From Rhodospirillaceae bacterium (GTDB lineage: Bacteria > Pseudomonadota > Alphaproteobacteria > CACIAM-22H2): a stretch of 46,290 nucleotides of DNA. Below the pieces are notes generated by a model. That model was not told the origin of the DNA. It ran no database searches and saw only the letters and a program-made list of their open reading frames with translations. Shown here in pieces: positions 9,691 through 17,981 of the stretch. Numbering within the stretch: position 1 is the stretch's first letter; the number at the start of each line of letters is the position of its first letter. The position numbers and the translations under genes were made by a program. The DNA is taken from assembly GCA_027490975.1 (NCBI GenBank), contig JAIXXA010000193.1, positions 1 to 46,290 on the forward strand, in the 5' to 3' direction.

Positions 9691-10611
9691 ATGGATTTGC
9701 AGGAATTGGTCGATGCGGTATGCGCAGATGTCGGCGGGCATCTCGGGCGCGGCCGTGTGGCCGACTATATCCCGGCCTTGGCGCGCGTCGATCCCCGGCA
9801 TTTCGGCCTTGCGATCGCGAGCGTGGACGGTCAGCACGCGGCCGGCGGCGACGCCGACATGCCGTTTTCGATCCAGAGCATCTCCAAGGTTTTCGCGCTG
9901 ACGCTGGCGCTCGACCGCATCGGCGATCCGCTGTGGCAGCGCGTGGGCCGCGAGCCGTCGGGCTCGCCGTTCAATTCGATCGTGCAGCTCGAGCGCGAGC
10001 AGGGCATTCCGCGCAATCCGCTGATCAATGCGGGCGCTTTGGTCGTTACCGACTGCCTGCTTGCCGGCGGCACACCCGACGCCGCGATCGCCGACATCTT
10101 GGCCTTCATGCGCGCGCGCGCGCACGATGCGGCCGTCTGCGTCGACGCGGAAGTGGCCGCCTCGGAAGCCGAGACCGGGTTTCGCAACGCAAGCCTCGCC
10201 AATTTCATCCGCGCCTTCGGCAACATCGCACACCCGGTCGCAGACGTGCTGGCGACCTATTTCAGCCAATGCGCGCTCAGCATGGATTGCCGTCAGCTAG
10301 CGCAGGCAGCGCTCTATCTTGCCAATGACGGCATCGACCCGCGCGACGGCGAGATCGTGATCGATGCGGAAGGGGCGCGCCGCATCAACGCGATCATGAT
10401 GACGTGCGGGCACTACGACGCGTCGGGCGATTTTGCGTTTCGCGTCGGGCTGCCCGGCAAAAGCGGCGTCGGCGGCGGCATCCTCGCGATCGCCCCGGGC
10501 AAGGCCGCGATCGCCGCCTGGGCGCCCGGCCTCAACGACCAGGGAAATTCCCTGGTGGGCGCGCTTGCGCTCGAGCGCCTGTCGCGCCGCACCGGCTGGT
10601 CGGTGTTCTGA
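9691..10611 (+). CDS. glsA: Glutaminase
   Basis: A 306-residue serine-dependent glutaminase that hydrolyses L-glutamine to glutamate and ammonia. Family hallmarks are [10 protein letters not shown] with the Ser-x-x-Lys catalytic pair near residue 60, the N-P-L-I-N-A-G-A stretch, and [18 protein letters not shown] followed by KSGVGGGI. The length matches bacterial GlsA/GlsB (about 308). The ATG at 9691 fits the family N terminus, although only a weak GCAGG lies upstream. It is divergent from the Anbu gene and converges with a glutamate-synthase-like gene that starts its 3' end ten bases later. Confidence 0.95.
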   Translation: MDLQELVDAVCADVGGHLGRGRVADYIPALARVDPRHFGLAIASVDGQHAAGGDADMPFSIQSISKVFALTLALDRIGDPLWQRVGREPSGSPFNSIVQLEREQGIPRNPLINAGALVVTDCLLAGGTPDAAIADILAFMRARAHDAAVCVDAEVAASEAETGFRNASLANFIRAFGNIAHPVADVLATYFSQCALSMDCRQLAQAALYLANDGIDPRDGEIVIDAEGARRINAIMMTCGHYDASGDFAFRVGLPGKSGVGGGILAIAPGKAAIAAWAPGLNDQGNSLVGALALERLSRRTGWSVF

Positions 10612-10621
10612 GACGGCGTCG

Positions 10622-12265
10622 CTAGAATCGGTCGCTGCGCGCCAGCTGCCAGGCTTCGGCAAAGCCCGGATGGTCGGTGTCGCCGAGGATCTCGCCGGGC
10701 TTCAGGAAGCGGTAGACTTGCGCAAACGTCGCGACCTCGTTGGGCCCCAAGCGCCGCGACACGTGGTGCGGGCGCAAGTCGCGCGGATGCGTGAGGCCGG
10801 CCGCCGCAATGAGTTCGGCGAGGGCCGTGACGGTCGATTTGTGGAACTGCGCCACGCGTGCCGCCTTGTCGGGCACCACGAGGGCGAGCTGACGCACTTT
10901 GTCTTGCGTCGCCACCCCGGTCGGGCAGCGGTCGGTATGGCAGCTTTGCGACTGGATGCAGCCGACCGCGAACATGAAGCCGCGCGCCGAGTTGCACCAA
11001 TCGGCCCCCAGCGCCATCACGCGCGCCATGTCGAAGGCCGAGGTGATCTTGCCGCTCGCGCCGATCTTGATGCGGTCGCGAATACCGAGGCCGACAAGCG
11101 CATTGTGCGCGAACACGAGCCCGTCGCGCAGCGGCGTGCCGACATGGTCGAGGAATTCGAGCGGCGCGGCACCCGTTCCGCCTTCCGAGCCGTCGATCAC
11201 GATGAAGTCGGGATAGATGCCGCTCTCGACCATGGCTTTGCAGATGCCGAGGAACTCGGTCGGGTGGCCGATGCAAAGCTTGAAACCGACCGGCTTTCCG
11301 CCGCACAGCGCGCGCAATTGGGCGATGAACTGCACGAGCCCCATCGGCGTCGAAAAGGCCGGGTGGGCGGCGGGCGACACGCAGTCCACGCCTTGCGGCA
11401 CGCCGCGCGCGGCCGCGATTTCGGCCGAGACTTTGGGGCCGGGCAACACGCCGCCATGGCCGGGTTTGGCCCCCTGGCTCAGCTTGATCTCGACCATCTT
11501 GATCTGCGGATCGACCGCTTGGGCGGCAAAGCGCTCGGCCGAGAAGCTGCCGTCCTGATTGCGGCAGCCGAAATAGCCGCTGCCGATCTCCCAGATGATG
11601 TCGCCGCCGTTTTCGCGGTGGTACTGGCTGTAGCCGCCTTCGCCCGTGTCGTGCGCGAAACCGCCGATGGCTGCCCCCTTGTTCAGCGCCCGGATCGCGT
11701 TGGCCGACAATGCGCCGAAGCTCATGGCCGAAATGTTGAAGACCGAGGCCGAATACGGGTGCTTGCAGTCCGGCCCGCCGATCGTGATGCGCAGCGGCGC
11801 GGCGTGGTGGACCGCAGGCGCGAGCGAATGGTTGATCCATTCGAAGCCGGTTTCGTACACGTCGAGCTGCGTGCCGAAGGGGCGCTTGTCGAGATCGGCC
11901 TTGGCGCGCTGGTACACGATCGAGCGTTTGCTGCGGTTGAACGGCACGCCGTCGGTGTCGCTTTCGAGGAAATACTGGCGGATCTCGGGCCGCATTTCCT
12001 CGAACAGGAAGCGTATATGCGCGGCGATCGGGTAGTTGCGCAGGATGCTGTGCTGTTTTTGCAGAATGTCGCGCGTGCCCAGCCCCGCAAGCGCGGCTGC
12101 GACGAGGAACGGGCCGACGAACCAGCTGTTGGCCAGCATCGCAACCCCGAAGCCGAGGGTGGCGAGTAGGGCAACCGTGTAGGTTATGTAGCGCGGCGAA
12201 ACGGCGAGTGCGATCCACTGCAGCGGGGTAAGGGCGGGAAATTCGGTCTTGGCCGTATTCTGCAC
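10622..12265 (-). CDS. FMN-binding glutamate synthase-like protein with N-terminal membrane anchor
   Basis: A 547-residue protein of the GltS FMN-binding domain family, without the glutaminase domain of full GltB. One hydrophobic hairpin lies near residues 25-65. The TIM-barrel synthase domain follows, with ISAMSFGALS, GEGGYS and GASGKI motifs. A Cys set C-x5-C-x4-C (in GCIQSQSC and HTDRCPTGVAT) fits the 3Fe-4S ligands of GltB. I chose the GTG at 12265 because GGGGAGAA lies just upstream; an ATG at 12304 has no Shine-Dalgarno. Such stand-alone proteins are annotated as glutamate synthase large-subunit-like, but their physiological electron donor is not established. It faces glutaminase tail-to-tail. 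Confidence 0.88.
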   Translation of the reverse strand: MQNTAKTEFPALTPLQWIALAVSPRYITYTVALLATLGFGVAMLANSWFVGPFLVAAALAGLGTRDILQKQHSILRNYPIAAHIRFLFEEMRPEIRQYFLESDTDGVPFNRSKRSIVYQRAKADLDKRPFGTQLDVYETGFEWINHSLAPAVHHAAPLRITIGGPDCKHPYSASVFNISAMSFGALSANAIRALNKGAAIGGFAHDTGEGGYSQYHRENGGDIIWEIGSGYFGCRNQDGSFSAERFAAQAVDPQIKMVEIKLSQGAKPGHGGVLPGPKVSAEIAAARGVPQGVDCVSPAAHPAFSTPMGLVQFIAQLRALCGGKPVGFKLCIGHPTEFLGICKAMVESGIYPDFIVIDGSEGGTGAAPLEFLDHVGTPLRDGLVFAHNALVGLGIRDRIKIGASGKITSAFDMARVMALGADWCNSARGFMFAVGCIQSQSCHTDRCPTGVATQDKVRQLALVVPDKAARVAQFHKSTVTALAELIAAAGLTHPRDLRPHHVSRRLGPNEVATFAQVYRFLKPGEILGDTDHPGFAEAWQLARSDRF

Positions 12266-12358
12266 TGTGCGTTCTCCCCGAAGCCGCTGCGCGTTCTTGC
12301 GCATGCGGGTGCGACTCTAGCGAGGATCGGGCAAATCGCCAACAGCGCTGGCAAAGGC

Positions 12359-14863
12359 CTAAACCTCCGCCCAGCGCAGATTGCCCCGGTAGCGGCGGAT
12401 CGTGCGGCCTTCGTCGGCCAGCGCATAGAGATGAACCCAGCCATTGTCGACGAGCTGGCGCACGCCTTCGTGCTTGGCGACGATGCGGTCCATCTCGGCC
12501 TCCGGCGCTTCGATGAATACGTTGAGGCGCAACGGCTCGTGCACGAAGCGATTGCCGTCGTGGACCGACTGCAAGGGCAATCCCGTCTTGAGATCGCCCG
12601 CATTGCCCTCGAGCACGCCGAGGGCCCCCACCACATTGTGCAGCACCTTGTTGCCGCTGCCGAAGCTGCGATTATTCACGGTCGAGCCGTAGTATTGCAG
12701 ATTGATCCAGCTGGCGACGACCATCGGCGCTGTCATGATAAGTTCAAGAACGCCGAAGCCCGAATCTTGCGTCCAGTCATAATTGTGCAGGAACGCCCGC
12801 CCGCCGAGATCGAGGCCTTGCGTGCGTTCGCGCGGCGCGGCCACGAAGGCTGCATTGCCCGCAAGGCCCCATTCGGGGCGAACTTGCGACCAGTCGCGGC
12901 TGCGCGCCTCGATTTGCGCATCGGTCGCTCGGCCGACATCGAGGGCGAGCATGCCGGCGCGTTCGGCGCGCGCCAATGCGCCGGCCTTGGCCAGTACTGC
13001 CTCGAGCTGCGCAAATTCCGCGCGGTGGCTTTGCGGCACTTCCGATGCGTTGTAGATCGTGACTTTGTCCGTCGTCGTATCGTGCAGGCAGCCGAGGAAC
13101 CACGTATCGCCGGGTATGTCGAGCCCGCGTGCGCGCAAGCCCTCGCGCACGGTTGCGTCGTTGAGGATGGCGGCTGCGACGCGCGCATTGGCCTCGCCCG
13201 TGTGCCCGCCGCAAGCACCGCAATCGAGGCCCGAGGCGTGCGGATTGTTGACCGTGCTGCTGCCGTGGCCCGCAAGCAGCACGAGCCGCGCGAAATTGCC
13301 GGTCATCGACATGGCGCGCAGCACGGCCTCGGCCATCGCCACGCGCCGCTCCGGCGCGAAGCCGGTCGGCCGGCCCGCGACCATGCGCGGCTCGATGCGC
13401 GGCCCCAGCCGCTCGGACACGAAGCGGTCGAGCCCGTCGCGCGCCGGATCGGGAACTGGGCGCGTGAGGCCGAGCCCGTCGCCCGCCAGCTTGGCCGCAA
13501 AGGCAAGGCCCAGCGTCTCGACGTAGGTGAAGGACGATACGGCCGAGAGCTTGAACGACTTCCACGCCTTGGCCGCACGCCGCCGCAGCAGGCGCAAACC
13601 CAGGATCTCGGTCTCTTCGTCGGACGAAGCGCCCGCAACCTGTTCGCACACGACGATTCCGGGGGTCAGCAGCACCGGGCATTGCGCGCCGCCGCGCGTG
13701 TTCCCGATCGGCACATATTCGATGGGGAAGCCGAAAAAACCCGCAAACCCGATCGTCTCGACGCTGGGGGCGGCGGTCTCGAGGGCGCGGCGGAAAATCT
13801 CGGAGCGCACGTCGATGCAGAAGGCGGCCTGCACGGCTTTGCGCGCCTGCGGCACATCCGGGCGCGCGGCGATATTGGCCTTCAGGCGCTGCAGCAGGCG
13901 GCGCTGATAGGCGATCTCGAACGCGTTCTGCAGCACAATGTCGATCGCAAGATCAGGCTCGGCCGTCGCGAGCTCGTCCTCGGGCGTGGCGGCAGCCGCC
14001 TGCATCGCTTCCGCCCATGCTGCCAGAAACGCCTTGTCGTTGCGCTCTTTGAACAGCGCGTAGCCCCAGGCGAGGCGAATGGCCAAGAGCTCGACCATAT
14101 GTTCGTTGCGCCGTCCGTAGAGCGCGTCGTCCCAAACGCGGTAGCGCACATAGGCGGCCCAGCCCTGGATGTCGAACAAAGCGCGGTGCAGATAGTCGGC
14201 GACGGCGCGCGCGGGGATGCCCAGTGCTGCGACGATCGCCGCGATCGCTTCGCGCGCATCGTCCGGCAATGCCGCGACGTTCTGCCGGAAGTTCGCCACA
14301 CCCATCGCCTCGGGATTGCGGTCGAAGCGCATGGAAGCACGCCACGCCGCGTAAGGTGCGAGATCGCGCCACGGCATCTTCCATGCGGCCTGGGCCTCGT
14401 CGTAGTAGCCCGCACAGAATTTCGAGATCTCGTCGATCATGAAGGCTGTACCGGCCGCAAACCGGTCGCCTTTGGCGAGCTTTTCGAGCACGTCGGCGAC
14501 CGTCGCGACCACGGCCGGCGGCGAATTCGCCGAGCGCGGTGCGGCGAACGCGGCCTGCTTGAACGCCGTCAGATCGCGCGGCAGATCGCGCGGCAGATCG
14601 AGCGACGTTTCGGCGGCTTCGAGAGCCGCAGCAAGATCGGCGTCGGCCACTGAACCGTCGGCGACGCGCGCCTGGTAGAAGCTGCGCGGCATCAGCATGT
14701 CGGTGCGCGCAACACGCTTCAGCGTGGCGCAGGTGGCGGCAAAACTGCGCTCGGCAAAGCCCAGGAACGGGTTGACCGCGACGAAATGTTTGAGCGGCCA
14801 GAGCGGGGCGATGCGGTTGCACGCCGCTCCGATAGCGGCATCGAGGGCGAGGGGAGCGGTCAT
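12359..14863 (-). CDS. dabA: DabA, inorganic carbon transporter subunit (DUF2309/UPF0753)
   Basis: An 834-residue cytoplasmic, zinc-dependent, beta-carbonic-anhydrase-like subunit of the DAB CO2/bicarbonate accumulation complex. The four zinc/active-site residues known from Halothiobacillus DabA2 (C351, D353, H524, C539) have clear counterparts: Cys349 and Asp351 in FCIDVRSE, His533 in GHGSS, and Cys548 in LDCGAC, with the same 15-residue His-Cys spacing. A 12-bp repeat near 14571-14600 gives LPRDLPRD. The start at 14863 has an AAGGAG Shine-Dalgarno and overlaps the dabB stop by four bases (ATGA). Function follows family knowledge; activity in this organism is inferred. Confidence 0.93.
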   Translation of the reverse strand: MTAPLALDAAIGAACNRIAPLWPLKHFVAVNPFLGFAERSFAATCATLKRVARTDMLMPRSFYQARVADGSVADADLAAALEAAETSLDLPRDLPRDLTAFKQAAFAAPRSANSPPAVVATVADVLEKLAKGDRFAAGTAFMIDEISKFCAGYYDEAQAAWKMPWRDLAPYAAWRASMRFDRNPEAMGVANFRQNVAALPDDAREAIAAIVAALGIPARAVADYLHRALFDIQGWAAYVRYRVWDDALYGRRNEHMVELLAIRLAWGYALFKERNDKAFLAAWAEAMQAAAATPEDELATAEPDLAIDIVLQNAFEIAYQRRLLQRLKANIAARPDVPQARKAVQAAFCIDVRSEIFRRALETAAPSVETIGFAGFFGFPIEYVPIGNTRGGAQCPVLLTPGIVVCEQVAGASSDEETEILGLRLLRRRAAKAWKSFKLSAVSSFTYVETLGLAFAAKLAGDGLGLTRPVPDPARDGLDRFVSERLGPRIEPRMVAGRPTGFAPERRVAMAEAVLRAMSMTGNFARLVLLAGHGSSTVNNPHASGLDCGACGGHTGEANARVAAAILNDATVREGLRARGLDIPGDTWFLGCLHDTTTDKVTIYNASEVPQSHRAEFAQLEAVLAKAGALARAERAGMLALDVGRATDAQIEARSRDWSQVRPEWGLAGNAAFVAAPRERTQGLDLGGRAFLHNYDWTQDSGFGVLELIMTAPMVVASWINLQYYGSTVNNRSFGSGNKVLHNVVGALGVLEGNAGDLKTGLPLQSVHDGNRFVHEPLRLNVFIEAPEAEMDRIVAKHEGVRQLVDNGWVHLYALADEGRTIRRYRGNLRWAEV

Positions 14864-16437
14864 TTCGAGTCTCCTTGCGGCCGCAGGCGGAGTGCCAGCC
14901 GGTTGGCCCAGCTGTTCACGTAAAGCCCGTTCGAGAGATGGACGTAGAGGGCCTGCCAGAACGGCCCGCCTGTGCGGCGGCCCAGCTCGCCCTGCAGCAG
15001 CGTGACGGCGGCGAAGGCCAGGATGACGAACCCGACGAGCACAAGATCGAACAGCCCGTCGAGCGCTTGCGTGGGGGCCACCGCTCCGCGCAGCAAGGCT
15101 TCGGTGCCGGCCTGCAGTGCGAAATACAGCGCCGCCACGCCGGCAGCCGTCGCGGCCGCAACGCCGAGCACGTACATGTTGGGCCGCTCGTCGATCGCGT
15201 TCGACACGTAGAGTGCAACGCCGAGCAGCATGATGGCGCCGAGCGCAAATACGCCCGGCTTGTCGCCGATGCTCGCGCCGAACAGGGCGGCAACCGCAAA
15301 CGCCACGGCGAGCACGCCCGCAAGGGCGATCGCGTTGCGCGCCGGATGCGGCTGGCCGCCGGGGCTGGGGCTCCACGAGGCGCGCAAGAGATCGATCACG
15401 CTGCCCGACGACAGGAACGCGTGCGCCTTGTAGAGCGAGTGCGCGACGATATGCAGCAAAGCGGCCGAAAAGGCGCCGAGCCCGCACTGCAGCAGCATGA
15501 AGCCCATCTGCGCCACGGTCGAATAGGCAAGGCTTACCTTGACCGAGGTCTGCGTCAGCATCACAAGCGAGCCGAACAATGCCGTGGCCGCACCGACGAC
15601 TGCGAGCGCGTCGAGGGCTGTGCCCGCGAGCGCCATTGCGTCCGACAGCCGCAGCACGAGGAAGCCGCCCGCATTGACGATGCCGGCATGCAGCAGCGCC
15701 GAGACCGGCGTCGGCGTTTCCATGACTTCGAGAATCCAGCCATGCAGCGGGAACTGGGCGGATTTGAGCACGGCCGCCAGCACGACGAGCAGGGCTGCCA
15801 CATGCAGCGAGAGGGCGGCATCGTCGGGGGACGCTGCTTTGGCCGCTGCGGCGATCGCGTGCACGTCGAAGCTGCCAAAATTCGCGAACAGCAGCAGCGC
15901 CGCAATTCCGAGGGCGGCATCGCTCAGGCGGCTCACAACGAATTTCTTGCGCGCGGCAAGGCGCGCGGCCGGGCGCTCGGCATAGAACAGCAGCAGCTTG
16001 TTGAGCAGCAGGCTCGTGGCGATCCAAGCGCCGAGCAGCTGCACGAGATTGCCCGAGACGACGAGGAACTGCACGGCCGCAACCGTCAGGCACAGGCGGC
16101 GCACGAAGCGCGCATGCTGCGGATCGCCGTCGAGATAGTTGCGGCTGAAGCGCACGACGACGAGCCCGACGAAACCCACAAGCACGAACATCGTCGCGCT
16201 CAGCGCGTCGAACGCGAAGCTGATGCCCGCCCCTTTGAGCGTGAGGATGTCGGCGTGCCGGGCGCCCGCAAACGCGACGCTTGCGGCGGCGGCGACGGCG
16301 CAGGCGAGGGCAAAGGCGGCGGCCAGCGTCGCGCGGTCCGCAAGGGCGCGGCCGGAGACTGCGGCGGACGCGGCAAAGCCGACGCCGGCAAGGGCCGCAG
16401 GACCCAGCGCAAAGATCCAGGAAAACTCCGCAAACAT
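14860..16437 (-). CDS. dabB: DabB, NuoL-like membrane subunit of the DAB carbon pump
   Basis: A 525-residue polytopic membrane protein of the proton-translocating NADH dehydrogenase subunit L family, with about 13 predicted membrane helices. Conserved features of the antiporter-like core are visible, including SAQFPLHGWILEVMETPTPVSALLHAG and YSTVAQMGFM with KAHAF. There are no other complex I genes nearby, and it overlaps dabA by ATGA, which identifies it as DabB rather than NuoL. It is thought to couple a cation gradient to unidirectional CO2 hydration by DabA. It is preceded by GGAG and is transcribed divergently from a LysR-type regulator. Confidence 0.92.
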   Translation of the reverse strand: MFAEFSWIFALGPAALAGVGFAASAAVSGRALADRATLAAAFALACAVAAAASVAFAGARHADILTLKGAGISFAFDALSATMFVLVGFVGLVVVRFSRNYLDGDPQHARFVRRLCLTVAAVQFLVVSGNLVQLLGAWIATSLLLNKLLLFYAERPAARLAARKKFVVSRLSDAALGIAALLLFANFGSFDVHAIAAAAKAASPDDAALSLHVAALLVVLAAVLKSAQFPLHGWILEVMETPTPVSALLHAGIVNAGGFLVLRLSDAMALAGTALDALAVVGAATALFGSLVMLTQTSVKVSLAYSTVAQMGFMLLQCGLGAFSAALLHIVAHSLYKAHAFLSSGSVIDLLRASWSPSPGGQPHPARNAIALAGVLAVAFAVAALFGASIGDKPGVFALGAIMLLGVALYVSNAIDERPNMYVLGVAAATAAGVAALYFALQAGTEALLRGAVAPTQALDGLFDLVLVGFVILAFAAVTLLQGELGRRTGGPFWQALYVHLSNGLYVNSWANRLALRLRPQGDSK

Positions 16438-16514
16438 GGCGACTCCGTTGGGGGGAAGACGGGGGCGGTCGAATGTGGGGCAGGGGTTAGCGCGGTCCGC
16501 AACATGCGTTCCAG

Positions 16515-16527
16515 TTCAAAGATTGAA
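16515..16527. promoter_or_regulatory. LysR-type operator candidate (T-N11-A palindrome)
   Basis: A perfect inverted repeat, TTCAA-AGA-TTGAA, in the dabB/lysR divergent intergenic region. It fits the T-N11-A consensus of LysR-family sites and lies about 78 bases upstream of the dabB start. It overlaps the putative -35 of the regulator gene, consistent with autoregulation plus control of dabBA. A second, looser inverted repeat (TTCT-N7-AGAA) is at 16536-16550. Confidence 0.55.
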
Positions 16528-16551
16528 AAAAATCGTTCTGTTTTATAGAAT
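16523..16551 (+). promoter_or_regulatory. Sigma-70-like promoter of the LysR gene
   Basis: TTGAAA (16523-16528) and TAGAAT (16546-16551), each 5/6 to consensus, are separated by 17 bases. The predicted transcription start falls at about 16558, which coincides with the ATG at 16557. That suggests a leaderless or nearly leaderless message. Confidence 0.5.
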
Positions 16552-16556
16552 AAGGA

Positions 16557-17426
16557 ATGGCTGCGCTGAATTTCCGCCATCTGTTGTATTTCCACGCGAT
16601 CGCCGTTGCCGACGGGCTCACGCATGCGGCCAAGCGCCTCAACGTGTCGCCGTCGGCACTGTCGATCCAGCTGCAGCAGCTCGAGCACCAGCTCGGCCAC
16701 AAGCTGTTCGAGCGGCGCGGCCGGCGTCTTGTGTTGACCGAGGCCGGGCGCATGGTGCGCGAGCGTGCGGCCGCGATTTTCGCGGCAGGCGACGAGCTTG
16801 TGGCGAGCCTGAAAGGGGCGGCCCCTTCGGCGCGCGGGGCCGTTCGGGTGGGGGCGCTTGCCACCTTGTCGCGCAATTTCCAGATCCAGTTCCTGCGCCC
16901 GCTTCTGGGCCGCAAAGATGTCGAGATCGTGCTGCGCTCGGGCACTTTGCGCGAATTGCTGCGGGGGCTCGAGGCGCATCGGATCGACGTTCTGCTCGCC
17001 AATCTCGCCCCGCCGCGCGATGCGGCGACGCCGTGGATCTCGCGCCTCATTGCCGACCAGCCGGTCAGCCTCGTGGGCCATCCGCGCCATGCGCGCAAAC
17101 GGCGGCGTCTCGACGATCTTCTGGCGCACGAGCCGCTGGTCGTGCCGACGGCCGAAAGCAGCGTGCGGGGCGATCTCGACGCATTTCTGTCCCGCCGCGA
17201 CATCCGCGCGACGTTTGCCGCCGAGGTGGACGACATGGCGATGCTGCGCTTGCTGGCGCGCGAGGATATCGGGCTCGCGGTGGTCCCGCCCATCGTGGTG
17301 CGCGACGAACTGGAGGCAGGCACGCTTGTCGAACTGCGCCGCTTGCCCGATCTCAAAGAGCGTTTCTACGCGATCACGCTCGCACGCAAGTTTCCCAATC
17401 CGCTTTTGGCGGCGCTGTTCGATTAG
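16557..17426 (+). CDS. LysR-family transcriptional regulator (NhaR-like)
   Basis: A 289-residue LysR-type regulator. The N-terminal winged helix-turn-helix (LNFRHLLYFHAIAVADG, then AAKRLNVSPSALSIQLQQLE, residues 4-48) resembles NhaR-type members, and a substrate-binding effector domain follows from about residue 90. It is divergent from dabBA with a T-N11-A palindrome between them, so control of the carbon pump is the natural hypothesis; the effector is unknown. AAGGA abuts the ATG with no spacing, so a conventional Shine-Dalgarno is absent. An upstream in-frame stop and the family N terminus nevertheless fix the start at 16557. Confidence 0.92.
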   Translation: MAALNFRHLLYFHAIAVADGLTHAAKRLNVSPSALSIQLQQLEHQLGHKLFERRGRRLVLTEAGRMVRERAAAIFAAGDELVASLKGAAPSARGAVRVGALATLSRNFQIQFLRPLLGRKDVEIVLRSGTLRELLRGLEAHRIDVLLANLAPPRDAATPWISRLIADQPVSLVGHPRHARKRRRLDDLLAHEPLVVPTAESSVRGDLDAFLSRRDIRATFAAEVDDMAMLRLLAREDIGLAVVPPIVVRDELEAGTLVELRRLPDLKERFYAITLARKFPNPLLAALFD

Positions 17427-17435
17427 GGGTGCTGT

Positions 17436-17834
17436 TCAGTCGCGGCAGACGCGGATATGCGCCACGCGCCCGACCGAGCCCTCGGGCTCTTGGCCGAAGC
17501 GCACTTCGCGCTCTTCGCGCGCCAGGGCGAGCTTTTCGCCCTCCGCATCCTCGTAGAGCAGCACGCGCAGGCCCGCATTCTCGCCCGAGCCGCAGTCGAA
17601 ATGCGCGAGGGCCTGCATGCTCGAGACGCGCACATTGCCGGCCTGGATCGGCAGGCGATAGACCACGCGCACCCAAGCCGTGCGCAGATTGCCGGCCGTG
17701 CGCATGCTTTCGATATCGACGAAAACCTGGTTGTCGCCTGCCGTCTCGCCGGCCGGTTCCCACGACGCGGCCCGCGCCGCGACGCACGACACGGCGAAAA
17801 CAAGCACGGCACAAGCGACGGCAGATCTGCGCAC
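17436..17834 (-). CDS. Secreted protein, surface-adhesin E-like
   Basis: A 132-residue exported protein. The GTG at 17834 begins a signal peptide (VRRSAVACAVLVFAVSC, cleavage likely after AARA). AAGG lies seven bases upstream. The mature part (WEPAGET...VFVDIESMRTAGNLRTAWV...) resembles the small beta-rich 'surface-adhesin protein E' family of proteobacteria, which has one or two Cys and a W-x-x-v motif. The function of such proteins is poorly defined. It converges with the LysR gene, ten bases apart, and has no obvious operon partner. Confidence 0.7.
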   Translation of the reverse strand: MRRSAVACAVLVFAVSCVAARAASWEPAGETAGDNQVFVDIESMRTAGNLRTAWVRVVYRLPIQAGNVRVSSMQALAHFDCGSGENAGLRVLLYEDAEGEKLALAREEREVRFGQEPEGSVGRVAHIRVCRD

Positions 17835-17933
17835 CAGGATACCTTTTGCTTCGGAATCGCGGGCTAATATAAGAGGCAATCGCGCAAATGTCGCGCGGCC
17901 CCATGGCAAAATTGCGGCGTGCGCTTTTGCTTT

Positions 17934-17981
17934 CTACGCCAAGGCCTACGCCAAGGCCTACGCCAAGGCCTACGCCAAGGC
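17934..17981. repeat. Four perfect copies of a 12-bp tandem repeat spanning a stop codon
   Basis: The unit CTACGCCAAGGC is repeated four times without mismatch (17934-17945, 17946-17957, 17958-17969, 17970-17981). The right-most copy encodes the last residues and the TAG of the FAD/Fe-S dehydrogenase. Because the unit is 12 bases, each further copy supplies another in-frame TAG on the minus strand. The array then continues into the gap before the secreted-protein gene. Confidence 0.9.

Noticed and set aside
12266-12304. Earlier ATG at 12304 as start of the glutamate-synthase-like gene
   Set aside because: No ribosome-binding site precedes it, whereas the GTG at 12265 has GGGGAGAA at good spacing.
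14571-14600. 12-bp repeat inside dabA as a regulatory or recombination element
   Set aside because: It is in frame and codes for LPRDLPRD within the protein; only 2.5 copies, best read as local coding duplication.
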